From Cinnamomum chago (lineage: Eukaryota > Streptophyta > Magnoliopsida > Laurales > Lauraceae): a stretch of DNA of 64,000 bases. Below the pieces are notes generated by a model. The model saw only the letters and a list, made by a program, of their open reading frames with translations. It searched no databases and was not told the DNA's origin. The stretch's first letter is position 1. Each line of letters starts with the position of its first letter. Below, in pieces: positions 20,901 through 33,664 of this stretch. A program made the translations under genes and the position numbers. The DNA lies in contig CP142457.1 in the NCBI GenBank assembly GCA_038049695.1, positions 29,911,501 through 29,975,500 of the forward strand, written 5' to 3'.

Positions 20901-23785
20901 TCCTGTTTATAACCCTGCGCAACCAATCGAGCTTTATAGCGATCAAGACTCCCATCGGAGTGGACTTTGATGGAGTAGATCCATTTACTGCCAATCACAG
21001 AGGCGCCTTCAGGAGCCGGTACCAAGTCCCATGTATGATTAGCTTCGAGAGCGAGCAATTCCTCATTCATAGCATCCTGCCAGTAAACAATCTTCGAGGC
21101 CTGTGAATATGAGGTGGGTATAGGAGTACTATCTAATGATGAAAAGAGAGCAGGAAAGCCATAGCGGTTAGGGGCAATGGAAAGACGATTAGATCGTCGC
21201 AAAGAGATGAGATTATCAGAAGAAGCATGGTTACCTGTAGGAGCAGTAGGCGGCACTGGGAGATGATCAGGAGAGGGAGGCACCATAGGAGGAACCTTGT
21301 TACGCCGGACATAGACCTTGAGAGCAGGTGATGGAGTAGCAGACTCCGGGAATTGTGGCAAATAGGACACAGCAATGGGATGATGATCTAAACGTAATGA
21401 AAAGAAAGGAATATGTTCCAAGAAGATCACATTACGAGATATTCGCATGCGTTTTTCAAACCGATCATAACACAAGAACCCTTTGTGTTCAGAACTATAG
21501 CCAAGAAAGATGCATTTGGCAGCCTGTGGGGACAACTTAGTGCGTTCAGTCGGTGGAAGATGAACACAACACAAGCAACCAAACACACGTAAGTGAGAGT
21601 ATGAAGGTGGATGTTTAAAGAGAACTCCATAAGGAGTAGTTTTGCCTAAAACAGCACTAGGAAGACGATTAATCAGATATACCGCAGTCTGTGCAGCATC
21701 ACACCAAAATTCCGGAGGAACTAAGGATGCAAGTAAAAGGGTGCGAACAGTTTCAAGAATATGTCTGTTCTTTCTTTCCGCAATTCCATTCTGCTGAGGA
21801 GTGTGCGGACAAGATTTTTGATGAAGAATTCCTTTATCATAAAGGAAAGCAGAGAATTCATGAGACAAGTATTCTCCGCCAGAATCGGATCTAAGGATCT
21901 TGATATCTTTCTTAAATTGAGTGTGTACCATGTTATAGAATCTTTGAAAGATAGAAAATACTTCAGATTTTAAACGCATGAAATAAATCCAAGTATAACG
22001 GGAATGATCATCAATAAATGTCACATAGTATTTGAATCCTGCCCTACTCAAGGTAGGAGCAATGCCCCAAACATCAGTGTGAATGATATCAAATGATTCT
22101 AATGAACGAGAGTTATGAACAGCAAATGGCAAAATATGGCTCTTACTTAAACAACAAGTTTCACATTTTGATTGAGATAAAGAAGACATCATTTTATTAT
22201 CAATTGAAGAGTCCAAACAACCAAGTTGAAACAAAGAAATTAAATTGGCATTGTTCACATGACCAAGACGTTTATGCCAAACCGTCCACAAGTTTTTGAA
22301 ATTATTAGAAGACGAAGCAAAGAAGGAATGATGTCCAATGTCCAGCAAAAACAGGCGCCCATGTTTACTCCCCGTCGCGAGCACCTTCCCAGTTTGTCGC
22401 CCCTGTATGACACAACCAGAAGAAGAAAAGTGAACAAGATAGCCCTCATCAATAAGTTGTCCTACAGAAAGTAGATTGGCCGATAATTTTGGAACAAAGT
22501 AGACATTGGAAAGGGTGATGGACTGGCCAGTGACACTAGATAAAGTAATGGAACCAACTCCAGAAATGAGTAGTTGATCACCATTAGCAGTGGTAATTTT
22601 TTCTTTTCCAAGGTAAGGGTGGGAATCTGTAAAGCTATGTTCTACAGATGTCATATGATTTGAGGCTCCTGAATCTAAAAACCATGTGGAAGAGGTGATA
22701 GAAGAAGAAAGAGATGCAGAAGAATGAAAGGCAGGAGATGCTATATGAGAATGAGGTTGATACCGACCACCAGAGAGGCCCATAGACGCATATGCAGAAG
22801 TGACTGTGCTCTGGATCAACTCTTGAATCTGAGCAGGAGTCATGGATATAGCTCCGGAGGAAGTGCTGCCGGTATCTGATAAGGGCGCTTGAGCTTGAAA
22901 AGCGGATGGAACAGTCTGTCTTGGCATATGGGATGGAGGCTTCTTAGGCTGTGTCTCATTTCGTCGCTGCAGGCTTCGACAGTCATCAATCACATGACCG
23001 GTCCGTTTGCAATATCTGCAAACCAATTTCTTGCGACAATTTTTGGCAATATGTCCGAAGCCTTTGCATTCATAACATTGAGTCTGCTTTGGAGTTGCCA
23101 GAAGAGCCGAGTCAGCAGGAAGAGGCGCAAGGAAGGCTTTGGGTGCTTCGGGTGCTTCCAGAATAGTGCGCTGTGAAGTGAGACGAAGTTCTTCGCGAAG
23201 GACTTCTTGGAGGCAAGTATCAAGATTAGCAGTATTCTCCCTATTCATAAGTGCAGACCGAACAGATTCAAATTTAGGTCGGAGATTCATAAGAAACTGG
23301 CTTATATGAGTTTCTTCTTGTAACTGGAGAGCCTCAGATAGAAATCCAGAAGAAACCGTTTGGATCAGCATGGAATCCCTTTCAGTCCACAATGTGAGGA
23401 AACCATTAAAGTATTCCTGCACAGTTTTATCCCCTTGACTGTATCTGGCAATTTCACTATCCAGATGAAATTTCCGGGCTTTATTTGTTTGATGGTAAAC
23501 TTTCTTCAGATGAGCCCACATATCAGCGGCTGTGGTGTAGGCTTGAAGGGCCACGGCAAGAGTGGGATCAATAGAGTTAAGGATCCAAGTGATGACTTTT
23601 GCATTTTCTTTGGACTAGGTGGCTAGGCCTTTTGAGTCAGAAGCACTTGTAATATGAGGTTTGGTTATCGATCCATCAAGATAACAAAAAAGGCCCTGTC
23701 CTTCGACAAAGTTCCTTAAGTGGAAGGACCAGGACATATAATTTTGCCCATTGAATTTAATTGGGATAACATCATACTTGTCCAT
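20885..23785 (-). pseudogene. Copia gag-protease-integrase-RT start, one premature stop
   Basis: On the minus strand the frame starts at ATG 23783-23785 (MDKYDVIPIKFNGQNY) and would run to 20885 but for one TAG at 23615-23617 in the gag N-terminus (downstream ATG at 23554). Domains in order: gag UBN2-type, two CCHC knuckles (CYECKGFGHIAKNC, CRYCKRTGHVIDDC), protease (WFLDSGASNHMT), GAG-pre-integrase (HKRLGHVNNANL), integrase core (DIIHTDVWG, RSDSGGEY) and the first RT residues (RYKARLVAQGYKQEYG). The frame ends at a TGA where two bases appear to be missing relative to other Copia copies; RT continues in the next frame. About 970 codons in all, normal for Copia up to this point. Confidence 0.93.
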
Positions 23786-24780
23786 TGCAGAATAAAGTGA
23801 AAAAAAGACAGCAGACCACGCAAATCAGTAGATCAGCCCTCAGATCTAAAGTATCCAATCAATATGTAAGTAGCAGAACAAGATTGATTGGATATGAATG
23901 GCTAATCTAGCCGCAAACAGCCCACAACAGTGCACTAAAGGTGCAGATTTCCACCAGACAGCATGAATCAACACTAATTAGAAGCACTAACAGTAGCAAT
24001 ACCACAGAGATATTCAGATTTAGAGGCTGATGAAGCATTCAACATGACACAGCATCAAAATAGTGCAGAAAAAATAGTGATCTGGATCTCAAGTAGTCCG
24101 GAGATGAACAAAATCCCAAAAAGACAGGCTGCAGGACTTTTTCCACAAAAAAAATAGGTCTGACGACCCTGTTTTTGTGTTCTAAAAGGGACTGTGGGGC
24201 CCAGTAGATGATCTGATGACTAATCAGATCTGATGGATGTCTAGTACTCCTTTTTTTTCTTCAAATCAAGCCAAGTTTCACTCCAATCGATTACAGATCC
24301 ATGATGTTATGAGCATTTGATGAAAACGTATGCACCAAAACAAGAAACCACTAAATCGGTCAGAAATCCTACCTCTGATGAGCCAAAAATTCTGAAAAAA
24401 TATCCAAGAAATCCAGGATTAGTGGTCGACCAAGATGGTATAGTCTGCTGATGCTGCTGTGTTGATCCGAGGTGGGCCCCTGATGAGTTGCCCCAATCGG
24501 CTGACGAGATTGGTTCCCTGAACCCAAAATAATACTCAGAGTTCTCTGCTGAGTCAATACAGAGGTCCACAAGTCTCTGATTAACTGTTAATCAAGATCG
24601 AATGATGTCCTTGATGAACTTGGACTGATCGGAGGTGGGCCACCAGTGATCAGACTTCAAGAGGTTGATGAAAAACACTCTGTTAACATGCACGAACAGT
24701 CACAAGCAAGGTGCCTATTACTGTTATATCACCAAGATTCGACAACAAGGTCGAAGAGGAAAGCTAGAAGGAGGAGAAAG

Positions 24781-24792
24781 TCTCTGATACCA
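24781..24792 (-). promoter_or_regulatory. Primer-binding site (tRNA-iMet) of young Copia
   Basis: TCTCTGATACCA on + reads TGGTATCAGAGA on the minus strand, complementary to the 3' end of initiator Met tRNA, immediately next to the 5' LTR. Confidence 0.9.
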
Positions 24793-25083
24793 TGTTATAA
24801 TGTGTAATGAGAGAAGGAAGAAGGAGACGAAAGTTGGAGAGAAACTGATACCTCAATGGGAGGATCATCTGTCTATTTATAATCTCATTATACCCTAATC
24901 AAGGGCTCTAAACATGCTAATAATACAAATCAGAATAGTAAACAATATCTCCTAGTCTATACAAGGAAGTAATGAGACAAATTAGCATAAACTTGATCCC
25001 ACGTGTGGGACTATATACAGGCTGTATATGGCCTTGATGGGCTGGGCCTAAACCTTGTTTTACAGGGCCCATTATCTTCTACA
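24793..25083 (-). repeat. 5' LTR of young Copia
   Basis: 291 bp, TG...CA ends, followed by CCCAC. On the minus strand the primer-binding site directly abuts it. Confidence 0.95.
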
Positions 25084-25337
25084 CCCACATGGGAGTCCGT
25101 GTAGAGGGTCTGTGAGAGACATTCGCAGGTGACCATGCCTATATATATATGTATGTATTTAGCCCTTTCTTTAGGCCCATTGTGGTATGATACACTTTAT
25201 TTCAAAATTGACGATTTCATAAATTCTTATGGCATTATTCTATGCATCAAATCATTTTTTTGTCAGTATATTATTTAAATAATTTCTTGAGGTACACGCG
25301 CGCACACACATAGCTTGATGCATACGTACATAAGTAT

Positions 25338-25362
25338 AGAGAGAGAGAGAGAGAGAGAGAGT
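25338..25362. repeat. GA microsatellite
   Basis: About twelve GA dinucleotides, inside the degraded Copia integrase end. Confidence 0.9.
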
Positions 25363-25812
25363 GAGATGCATATCCATTCTGAGGGAATGGAGATTGATAA
25401 CAACCATGTGGGAATGGGAAGGTTCTGTGTGTATTTGGGGTTGGTCAAATTTTACTTCAGTCATTTGACAGATAAGCATGACTCTTGACACTAAGGCCTT
25501 AAAATTCAGAGGAAAACCTTTTTGATTAGCAGCGTAGCCTAAGAAGGCACAGTGAGTAGAAAATCTTGTATAGTCAGGAAATGGAAGATGGACAAAACAA
25601 AAGCAGTTGAAGGTATAAAGATGATTGAAGAGGATATTGGCCTTGGAGATAGAAATATGGAGATTGATGTTGTCGTTCAGGAGATAAAAGGTGATTAATG
25701 AGATGCACCGCAGTATAGAGGGCTTAAGCCTAGAAATTTGATGTGACAGAGGATTGGAGAAGAAAAATTATGGCTATCCCATTTGGTGCTGGGCATAGAG
25801 ACGAGTCCCTTG

Positions 25813-26655
25813 CTATGATACCCGGATACTGCAAATTACCTGTGGTATCTGTACCGATACGGTCTGATACGGATACCGGTACGGGGTATGGCTTGGATAG
25901 GGGGGGGGGGCAATTTCAGGATACGGCTTGCATTATTTTTCACCCAATATTTCGGCAGATTTTCCATTTCAGCCAATTTTTGTCTTTCTCTTAGTTTGAT
26001 CAAAAGGAAAACAAAAAAAAAGAAGAGGAGGAGGAGACCCACCTGCTTCGACCTTCATGTGCAAGGTATTCCTCCTCTTCTTCTTCCTCCGTTCTTTTTT
26101 CTTCCTCTTCTTCTTCCTCCGTTCTTTTTTCTTTCTTTCTTTCTTTCTTTCCTTCTTCTTCTTCTTCTTCTTCTTCTTTCTTCTTTTTTTTTTTTTTTTT
26201 TTTTTCTCTCATTCGTTTGTGCCCTAGAGGTGCCAACGAAAGGGCAGAAAAGAATCCATTGCTCTTATGTTTCTTTCATTTTTTAATGTTGGGCTACGAG
26301 GCCCATCAGCCACTCAGCCCATTTTTCTTTTCTTCTCTTTTTAATGTTGTGCTACTGATCAATCAGCCACTCAGCCCACTTTTCTATTTTTTCTCTTTTT
26401 CTATTCTGAGATATTGTATTGTGAGGCCCACCTCATTGAAAATTTAAAACAAACAGTGGGCCTTGTAATATTTGAGCTCTAAATTGAGATAAAATAAGCA
26501 TTCCACCTAAAATAAATCCCTAACCAAATATTTATATTTATATATTTCTAGGAATGTCGTACCCGTATCCGTATCCTAAGATTTTGAAGTTGACGTATCG
26601 GACGCTCGTTCCCGTGTCCCGTATCCGTACCCGTGTCCGTTCTCGGGCATCATAG
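25813..26655. mobile_element. hAT-like non-autonomous TIR element, 843 bp, TSD GTCCCTTG
   Basis: The ends are CTATGATACCCGG and, inverted, CTATGATGCCCGA. Identical 8-bp duplications GTCCCTTG lie at 25805-25812 and 26656-26663. Subterminal regions are rich in GGATACGG/CCGTATCC words (25840-25895; 26555-26640). The middle is a long CTT/T-rich low-complexity tract (26060-26205). No transposase is visible. It interrupts the Copia integrase remnant. Confidence 0.82.
26060..26205. repeat. CTT/TTC-rich microsatellite inside hAT-like element
   Basis: CTTCTTCTTCC and TTTCTTTCTT units followed by CTT(n) and a run of about 20 T. It makes open frames of K/E or S/L repeats that are not genes. Confidence 0.9.
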
Positions 26656-27470
26656 GTCCCTTGAGATAAAATTCATTTATTTTGGAGAAATTCTTGAAAT
26701 GCATGTGAGGCATATTCCCCATGAATTAGATCAAAGAATCGTGGTTTTTTTAGAAATTTAAGTTTCAAAAAGGGCTAAGAATTTTTTAAAAGCATTAAAT
26801 ACTTCTGGGTTTTGCATGCAAGAAATATATCTACTTATATCATCAATAAAAGTGACAATATTTATAACGAGCATGTGAAATGGTTTGTGCACTACTCCAA
26901 ACACCAATATGAATGAGATGAAAACAAGTGGTAGAAATACCATCACATGTGAGAAAGTAAGACTTCTCTTTTTTCCCACTTTACAACTAGACCAATCAAT
27001 AGAAAGTCTTGTAAAGTAAAATGATATTTATTCATCCAAATTTCAAGAAAAATAGTTATTTTTCTTATTTTCTGTGAATTGGGATGATCTAGCCAATTAT
27101 GCCACAATTGGCATTCATTATTTGGGGAAGCACAAAATAAAGTAAACATAGGCTTATTCATGGGTAATGCTTGTGTGTTGAGAGGAAGAGTCTCTGCATT
27201 TTGGCCCCTTCCTGGCCACGTCCATGGATCCTCAATCTTATAGAATAGAATCATTAGAAGAAAATGTGATGGTGCTGTTGTTATCAACCATATGATTTAA
27301 AGAAAGAAGGTTGGTGGACAATCAAGGAGCGAAATACACATGATGCAGAGGTAATGGGTGAGGAATGTCACCAATGGATCTGATATGAAGGTGTTTTCTA
27401 TCAATAGTGTGAACTATATTGGTCCATTGTATTGTTTAAGAATTTAGACTAGATATTTTACCTCTTTGCC

Positions 27471-28091
27471 GTTGTTGGCCATATTAAGAAGGTGAACGGT
27501 TCAGATCATTAATTGGCAGTCTATATAAGTCTAGAAAATTAAATCTAATGGTTTGGACTTTTTTCGCTAATTTCTCAAAATCCATGAAGAATTAAGAAAA
27601 GAAATTTATTAGCCATTTTTATCCTTCGATAAGAAATTAAGACAAGAAGATGAACTCTTCTGATCGTGAATTAAGCGCCCACAGGAATTAAAAAAATGAA
27701 CATTTTTAATGGGCCCCATGGCTGAAAAAAAATTACTGTGTGAATTCTTGTTCACAGTGTACTGGTGGTGCCTCTTCCAAGAGATGGTGTGAAACAATTT
27801 ACTTGGGGGTTAGGTGTGAAAGTGGGCTTATTTTCACACCATTTTCACACTTTATTTTATGCATATGGAATATCTCAGTGCAAACAAACATGATGATGCA
27901 TAGATATTTTACATGTGAATTATTTATGCATGCAAACGAACAACCCCTTGGCTTATCTCATATTTATATTTTCTAGTTTCCTTTTTTGTTTGGTTTCACT
28001 AATTTCTTTGTCATCACCCTATTTATCATATTATTCTCTTGCATTTTTGTGGATAAATGAATTGCTGATGTTGAAAGAATTAACTTGGCAG
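27471..28091. other. ABA3 intron sequence before exon 5
   Basis: Intronic, no element recognised. A T-rich stretch precedes the acceptor at 28091. Confidence 0.4.
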
Positions 28092-28178
28092 GGTGTATTT
28101 CCCTGAAGGCCATCATTATTTACCCAATAAAGTCATGTTCAGGATTCAGTGTGGAAAGTTGGCCTTTAAGCAATATAG
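28092..28178 (+). CDS. ABA3: ABA3 exon 5 of window (MOSC_N start, YPIKSC)
   Basis: Exon of 87 nt. With the G carried from exon 4 it reads GCISLKAIIIYPIKSCSGFS then VESWPLSNIG, where the last G codon is completed by exon 6. The acceptor is ggcag ending at 28091 and the donor GTATAC starts at 28179. YPIKSC-x5-VE-x-WPL is the signature start of the MOSC N-terminal beta-barrel domain. The intron before it is 9.3 kb and contains the young Copia element. Confidence 0.93.
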
Positions 28179-30124
28179 GTATACTTCTTTCTTATGATTG
28201 AGCATAAATCTTTGTCTGCAGGATATGGACTCATCAAAATTGTATCCGTAAAGAGTGTTAAAATTTTCATGTACCTAGACTGTAGACGGTATTTATTACT
28301 TATGATCAATGCTTAAGATGTATCCATTCTTGACTGTATCTTGCTCAGATTTTATGGCTTGATATCTCTTGACAGCTATGTTCCTGTACTCTATGAATTT
28401 GAAACTTATTTTAGCTGCAAAGATTCTTAAATGTGAATTGTTTGCAAACTTGGTTGCTATTACCTTATTCTGGAAGATTTGTAATTTGACATTTGTCTTT
28501 ACAAATTCAAAGCCTTGTTCCCTTATTTTGAATGTTCAGTAATTTGAAATTTGTCTTGTTGAATTTAAAGCCTCATCATTAACATGATCATAATGCAAAA
28601 GCACGAGGTGTAAGATTCAGTAGAAGTTTGCAACTAGCCAGCTTTGGTCAGTAGACAGTGACTTGCTCATGAACTAATGAGTTGGGTCCATATCTGGCTT
28701 AACCTTTTGGTTAAGGATCTGGGCCCAGTCTAGGTCCAGCCTGTTAGCCAAGCACTTAGAGTGATAGTTTTTGAGTCAGCTTGCCTGTGATGAGCCAACT
28801 TCCAGGATGTGGTTGACATAACTTAGAACTGGCCCTTCTAGTTACTGTGCCTGATTATAACTCATGCTTGGGCCAGCCCATGGATATAGTCTCTCTACAA
28901 ATCTTCTTTTTGGAATCCTAGAACCTCTTGGCTTATTATTAGTTATATCCCAATCAGATTGTAACTTAATTTCATTGATTGAACCAACTTTAGATCAAGT
29001 TTTGATATGTTAGATCAATTTTAGACCACAATCTAGATTCAAATAACCTTTAGGATTGAGGGAATGATGAAGAGATTGTGCGATAAAATGTCAGATGATA
29101 AAACAAGAATCACAATGTCATTTTAGTGGGCATAAAGGTAGAAACTATCTTTAAAATGGTTACAGAAATCACATATTTCCTAAGACAAGATCTTTGATTC
29201 ATTTTATAATGATATTGCCTGAAAATAGTGTAACTCTCTTTCCCATTTGGATTACTTAAAGCAAGATTCATGTTGCCGTTACTGACAAGATCATCTCCCC
29301 GATTTCTTCGTGGAAGGGCTTTCAGGTAAAATGAAATTGGAAGTTATTTCAGTAATGGTTCCTCTTGTAACCATCCATTGAACTATTTTGAGCTCCTGCA
29401 GTTCCAACTTGCCTTCATAAAATTGTACCAGCCCATTTGAAAGCTAATTAAGCCCTAAACGATATATCAAGATAGAATTTATACTGTAGATCTTGTATCT
29501 GTGGCTGTTCAGATTTCAATCATATTATTCATCGTCGTGCAAGTGGGAATGGGAAACAAGAGATGCTTTTTTTCTTGAAATATGGATGAACAGAACTACA
29601 ATTCTAAGAGCCTGTTTCCAATAGGGACTAAAAGTGGCAGCCTTTAAAGAATTTTCTTGAAACTTGAAGTGAGGGAGAGAGAAGAAAAGGGCGGGGGGTT
29701 GGGGTTGGGGGCAGTACAGGCTTAATACAGTTAGCCTGGTACTTTGGAGATTCGTGGAATAATAAAAGATGATGAAGGGGATTTCATCCTAAATGTTCTG
29801 TGACCAGTTTCTGTAAGGGACCTAAATTGAGTTGAAACTATTTCAGTCAGAGAAGGAAGTAAATTATCTAGAGAGATTTTGGCATTTTTCTAGTGACTCA
29901 ATCTCCATGGATATTGTGCTTATTCCAGGGCATAGCAAATTAAAATGAAGGGGTAGATACTTTGTCAAAATCAGGAATTTCGAAGCGTTAACTTCTAATC
30001 CTCTTCTATTTGATGGACTTCTTTTGTACAGTTCTCCATATCGAACACAAAAAATGAAGGAAAACTTGGTGCCATCCTAGGACTGGCCCTATGCTTTTTT
30101 AATGATCCTCTGGTTAATTACAGC
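28179..30124. other. ABA3 intron after exon 5, no element recognised
   Basis: About 1.9 kb of unique-looking intronic DNA. Short G-rich runs occur near 29690. No exon or domain was seen on either strand. Confidence 0.4.
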
Positions 30125-30427
30125 TAGTATCCCCTTGATTGGGGTGATTACATCTCATTCACATCATAATAGAAATCCTATGAGTCAGCCTAATCTAAAT
30201 ACCAGCTTATCAACATGAGTCAGCATGGTATGATGGTCCCCTGGTGGACTCCACTGTACATGAGAGTCAGAAATATGGTACACAGTACACACCCCCTCAA
30301 ATTGATGTCGGGGAATCAACCGACATCAATTTGGTGACAAAGAATTGATGCTTTACATGAGGAAGGGCCTGAGATGTCTGCTACTTGGAGATCAGTACTA
30401 ACATGAGGCAGTGTAATGGTCTTGTCA

Positions 30428-31720
30428 TCATATGCCTCTTGAATGCAGTGGCAACTGGCAATCGACCTCTATGTATTTAGTGCGCTCATGAAAAGCTGGA
30501 TTTGCGGGAATTTGAATTGCACTGGTGCTGTCAGCATGAAGATGCATAGAAGTTGCTTGAGAGAAACTGTGCTCAGGAAGGAGACACTGTAGCCAAAAGA
30601 CTTCTGAGCGTGTGGATGACAGAGAGCGATTTTCCACCTCTGTGGAAGATGTGGAAACACTGTCCTTCTCTTTGCATTTCCTTGAAATCAGTGCATTACC
30701 CAAAAAGGCACACCAACCCATTGTGGAATGCCTGGTGTCTGGACAGCAGATCCAATTCGCATCACGGTAAGCCGTAGCATGTATCTCAGGTCTTTGAGGA
30801 AAGAAACTGCCTCGTTCTATAGTACCAAGGTGATAGCAGATGATCCTCTTGATAGTGCTAAAATGGAGATGTGTAGACTGAGTCGTAAATTGACTAACAA
30901 GTTTGACCACATGAGAGATATTGGGTCGAGTAATTATCAAGTAAATCGAACTCCCAATAAGCCTCCTATAAATGGTCAGATCAGATAGTGGGGTACCATC
31001 ATCTTTCTTGTATTTTACATTGAGCTCTAGGGGCGTATCCATTGGAGTTGTATTTTTGAAATCGAGCTTGAGTGACCAAATCTTGAATATATTTGTTCTG
31101 GTTGGTGAACAACCCTCCTTGAGTTTTGTGAACCTCAAGGCTGAGGAAGTATTTTGCAATTGATCTTGAGCTCTAGGGGAGTTTCCACTGGAGTTGTATT
31201 TTGCAATCGAGCTTGAGTGACCAGATCTTGAGTATATTTGTGCTGGTTGATGAACAGCCTTCCTTGAGTTTTGTGAACCTCAAAGCCAAAGTATGTGAGT
31301 GGGCCCAAATCCTTCGTGTGAAAGAAGGCATGAAGTGATTGTTGGTGTTGTAATATTCTCTAGAGATCATTACCAGATATTATGATCTCATCCACATAAA
31401 CAAGCAACAGACAACATAGTGATCACAACACATGGACCTTCCTGAACGGAATAATGATGGATCATATTGACTTTGTGTAAAGCCCGCCAGTAAGAAGTCC
31501 TGCGAAATTTATCAAACCATGCCCTTGGAGCTTGTTTCAAGAATCAAGCCATAGAGAGAACATCGTAAAAGACAAACTGTATGCTCGGAGGATGAATGTA
31601 ATCCAAGTGGCAGTCACATATATACTTTTACTTTGAGATCTTCATGCAAGAAGGCTTATAGAACCCTTGAATTGATTTGTTTCCCAGACTGTATTGACTA
31701 TTGAGATATCTCAGGTGCTA
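30428..31720 (-). pseudogene. Copia RT-RNase H remnant with a 147-bp tandem duplication
   Basis: RNase H is recognisable (YRDANWICCPDTRHSTMGW, KYIEVDCQ) with several changed residues, e.g. STEVENRS where SAEAEYRA is usual. RT parts include LELNVKYKKDDG and ITRPNISHVV. The RT box at about 31390 reads YVDEIIISGN, with the second Asp changed to Glu. The segment 31022-31168 is repeated at 31169-31290, which duplicates part of RT. Not functional. Confidence 0.8.
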
Positions 31721-31779
31721 ATTGAAACTATTTGGAGTGCTGTCTTGATTATAAATCCATTAAGACAAGTCCTCATCAT

Positions 31780-32024
31780 TTAATGATTTTAGAAACCCTT
31801 AAAAAATCAGAGTGTGGTTCCACAGAGCTCAAGAACCAAGTGATGATTTTAGCATCATTTGTGACTCCTTGGGTGGACTTAGTTTGATTAGTGGGTTTAA
31901 CCATGGTTCCATCAATATGACCACGAAGGTATTTTCCTTTTCAAACATCTGGATTTGAAAATCCAAAGAGAAGTAATTTTTTCCATTAAAATGGATTGAT
32001 AAAATTTCAGATTTTTTGGCCATC
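31780..32024 (-). pseudogene. Copia gag N-terminal remnant
   Basis: Starts at ATG 32024 with MAKKSEILSIHFNGKNYFSL, a UBN2/Copia gag start similar to that at 41308, then decays within 80 residues. Confidence 0.7.
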
Positions 32025-33619
32025 ACGGAACTGTGATGATAGGTTATATGAAGATGGAAAAAAAAGGGCTTGACCCGAACAAGATTCCTGTTGAGTACCA
32101 TTGTGCAAAATGAAAGCCAAGCAACAAAGCCTATAGGAGTACCAATGTTGAACACAATTGGGGTGCTCGACAATATGTGTTGTATGTTGCCAAGTCGCCT
32201 GGCACAAAACACAGAATATATAGCGGATCTGAAACCCAGGGCCCTCGATGAAATGACCTGGAATCCGGGGCCCTCTTGGACTTCGTATCGTAACCAACAA
32301 GTAGCATAACACCATTATTAGTTAAATCATTTGAAGCATTAAAAAACAGGTTTTTACCTAAAATCTCAATATTTAATTAAAAGATAATCCTAATCTCAAT
32401 GTCAATGGAAATATCCAAAATGAAAGACAAATTGTACAATTCCTAAAAACGAGTCTTTGTAGTTTGAATGAATCAGAGTCCCGTGTCGATCAGCCACAGG
32501 TGTCAAATCCAATCTCTTCATTGCTCCTGCCTTTCTACATTTAGCTTACTTGGGATTGGGGTGAAAATACACAAATCAGTAACATTGAGTGAATAGATTT
32601 CTACATCTACAAGTATGTGTGCGATTCACAATATAATAAATGAAATATTCAGTTCAGTCGTGAATTAACAGGGAGACAGGTTTGTTAAGTATGGTTAAGG
32701 TTTCTAATTCTAACCTTGGAACTACCAGCTAACCACCGTATGCACTATGCACAGACTTTTAAATTGCACACCTCAAGGGTGCCTCCGGCAACATAAGGGG
32801 TGAACTATATAGTCAGTCGAACGACTGAGCTATCATCCATGCAGCTAATCTAAAAGTCAGAGATATTACGTAGATGGCCTAAAGCCACGTAGTCCCTAGC
32901 TCTTAGCCTCACGTGTGAGTGATCTAGGGGTGTCCATTGGGTGGGTGCAAGCTAATTCAACTACCAATTTCTTGTCATTGTGGAAGTTTGATTCATCCTG
33001 AATGCATGGGTAGTTCTTAAATACCAATAGCAAAGCAACTTGGAATTAGCCCCTTACACAAATTCTGGGTTTCACGCACCCCATTCCAATCCATAATCGG
33101 TACCCAGCAATGTGAGAGCAATTGCATAGTTACCCTGCTAGGTTTGAGATATTTGTCCATTAAAAGGCTTAGCAACATCATAACTCATAATGTGCAGGCA
33201 AAATGGTATTACACACATCATATCACATGTTTTACTGAACAAGATCAGAGTTTTAGGTATGTAATACATAACTATAGGTGGAAAACACTAGAATCCAGCA
33301 TCATACATGGTTACACTTATTCATATTTAAAGAATTAAAATTCCTTAGGTCAATGTAGAATCATGAGGGAATTCCTGACTTCATAGTTTTGTGCCATTCA
33401 GATTCATTCTGGTTCGTAGGTGGGTTCTTGAGTTCAATTCAGCCTAGCATGCATTCTTCATGCTTATTGAACAAGCTAACATCTTTAATCCATGATATAA
33501 AATAAAGAATGAATCTGAACAAGCTAACATCTTCAAGTTGTTGGCATTGGATATGGATGCAATGGGTCCCCTCTCCTTACGCTCATAGTAGTGTGAGATT
33601 TACTCATAGGAGCATTTCT

Positions 33620-33664
33620 CATATATATAAATATATATATATATATATATGTGCGCGCGCGCGT
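33620..33664. repeat. AT(n)-GC(n) microsatellite
   Basis: ATATAT repeats followed by GTGCGCGCGCGCGTGTG. Confidence 0.9.

Larger units (their letters stand above)
19292..25083 (-). mobile_element. Near-complete young Copia retrotransposon, TSD CCCAC
   Basis: The LTRs 19292-19584 (293 bp) and 24793-25083 (291 bp) begin TGTTATAATG and end ATCTTCTACA. They differ by a 2-bp indel and two adjacent-region substitutions. Perfect CCCAC duplications lie at 19287-19291 and 25084-25088. The minus-strand primer site TGGTATCAGAGA (24781-24792) and polypurine tract TTGAGGGGGAG (19585-19595) are intact. It encodes gag, protease, integrase, RT and RNase H in Copia order, with one stop in gag and one frameshift before RT. 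It is inserted antisense in the intron before exon 5. A solo LTR of the same family is at 49675-49966. Confidence 0.96.
25440..27470 (-). mobile_element. Older Copia remnant, integrase region, split by hAT-like element
   Basis: The minus strand shows, from right: pre-integrase (NNECQLWHNWLDHPNSQKIR, 27000-27130), integrase core (VTFIDDISRY, NPEVFNAFKKF, 26770-26980), then after the 843-bp insertion the integrase end (TAVHLINHL, near 25700, and FLGY-like block near 25540). RT, gag and LTRs were not found. Frameshifts and stops are frequent, so it is old. It lies 350 bp from the young Copia, in the same antisense orientation. Confidence 0.8.

Noticed and set aside
25888..26286. Long open frames of Leu/Ser/Phe or Lys/Glu repeats
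   Set aside because: They are translations of the CTT/T microsatellite inside the hAT-like element.
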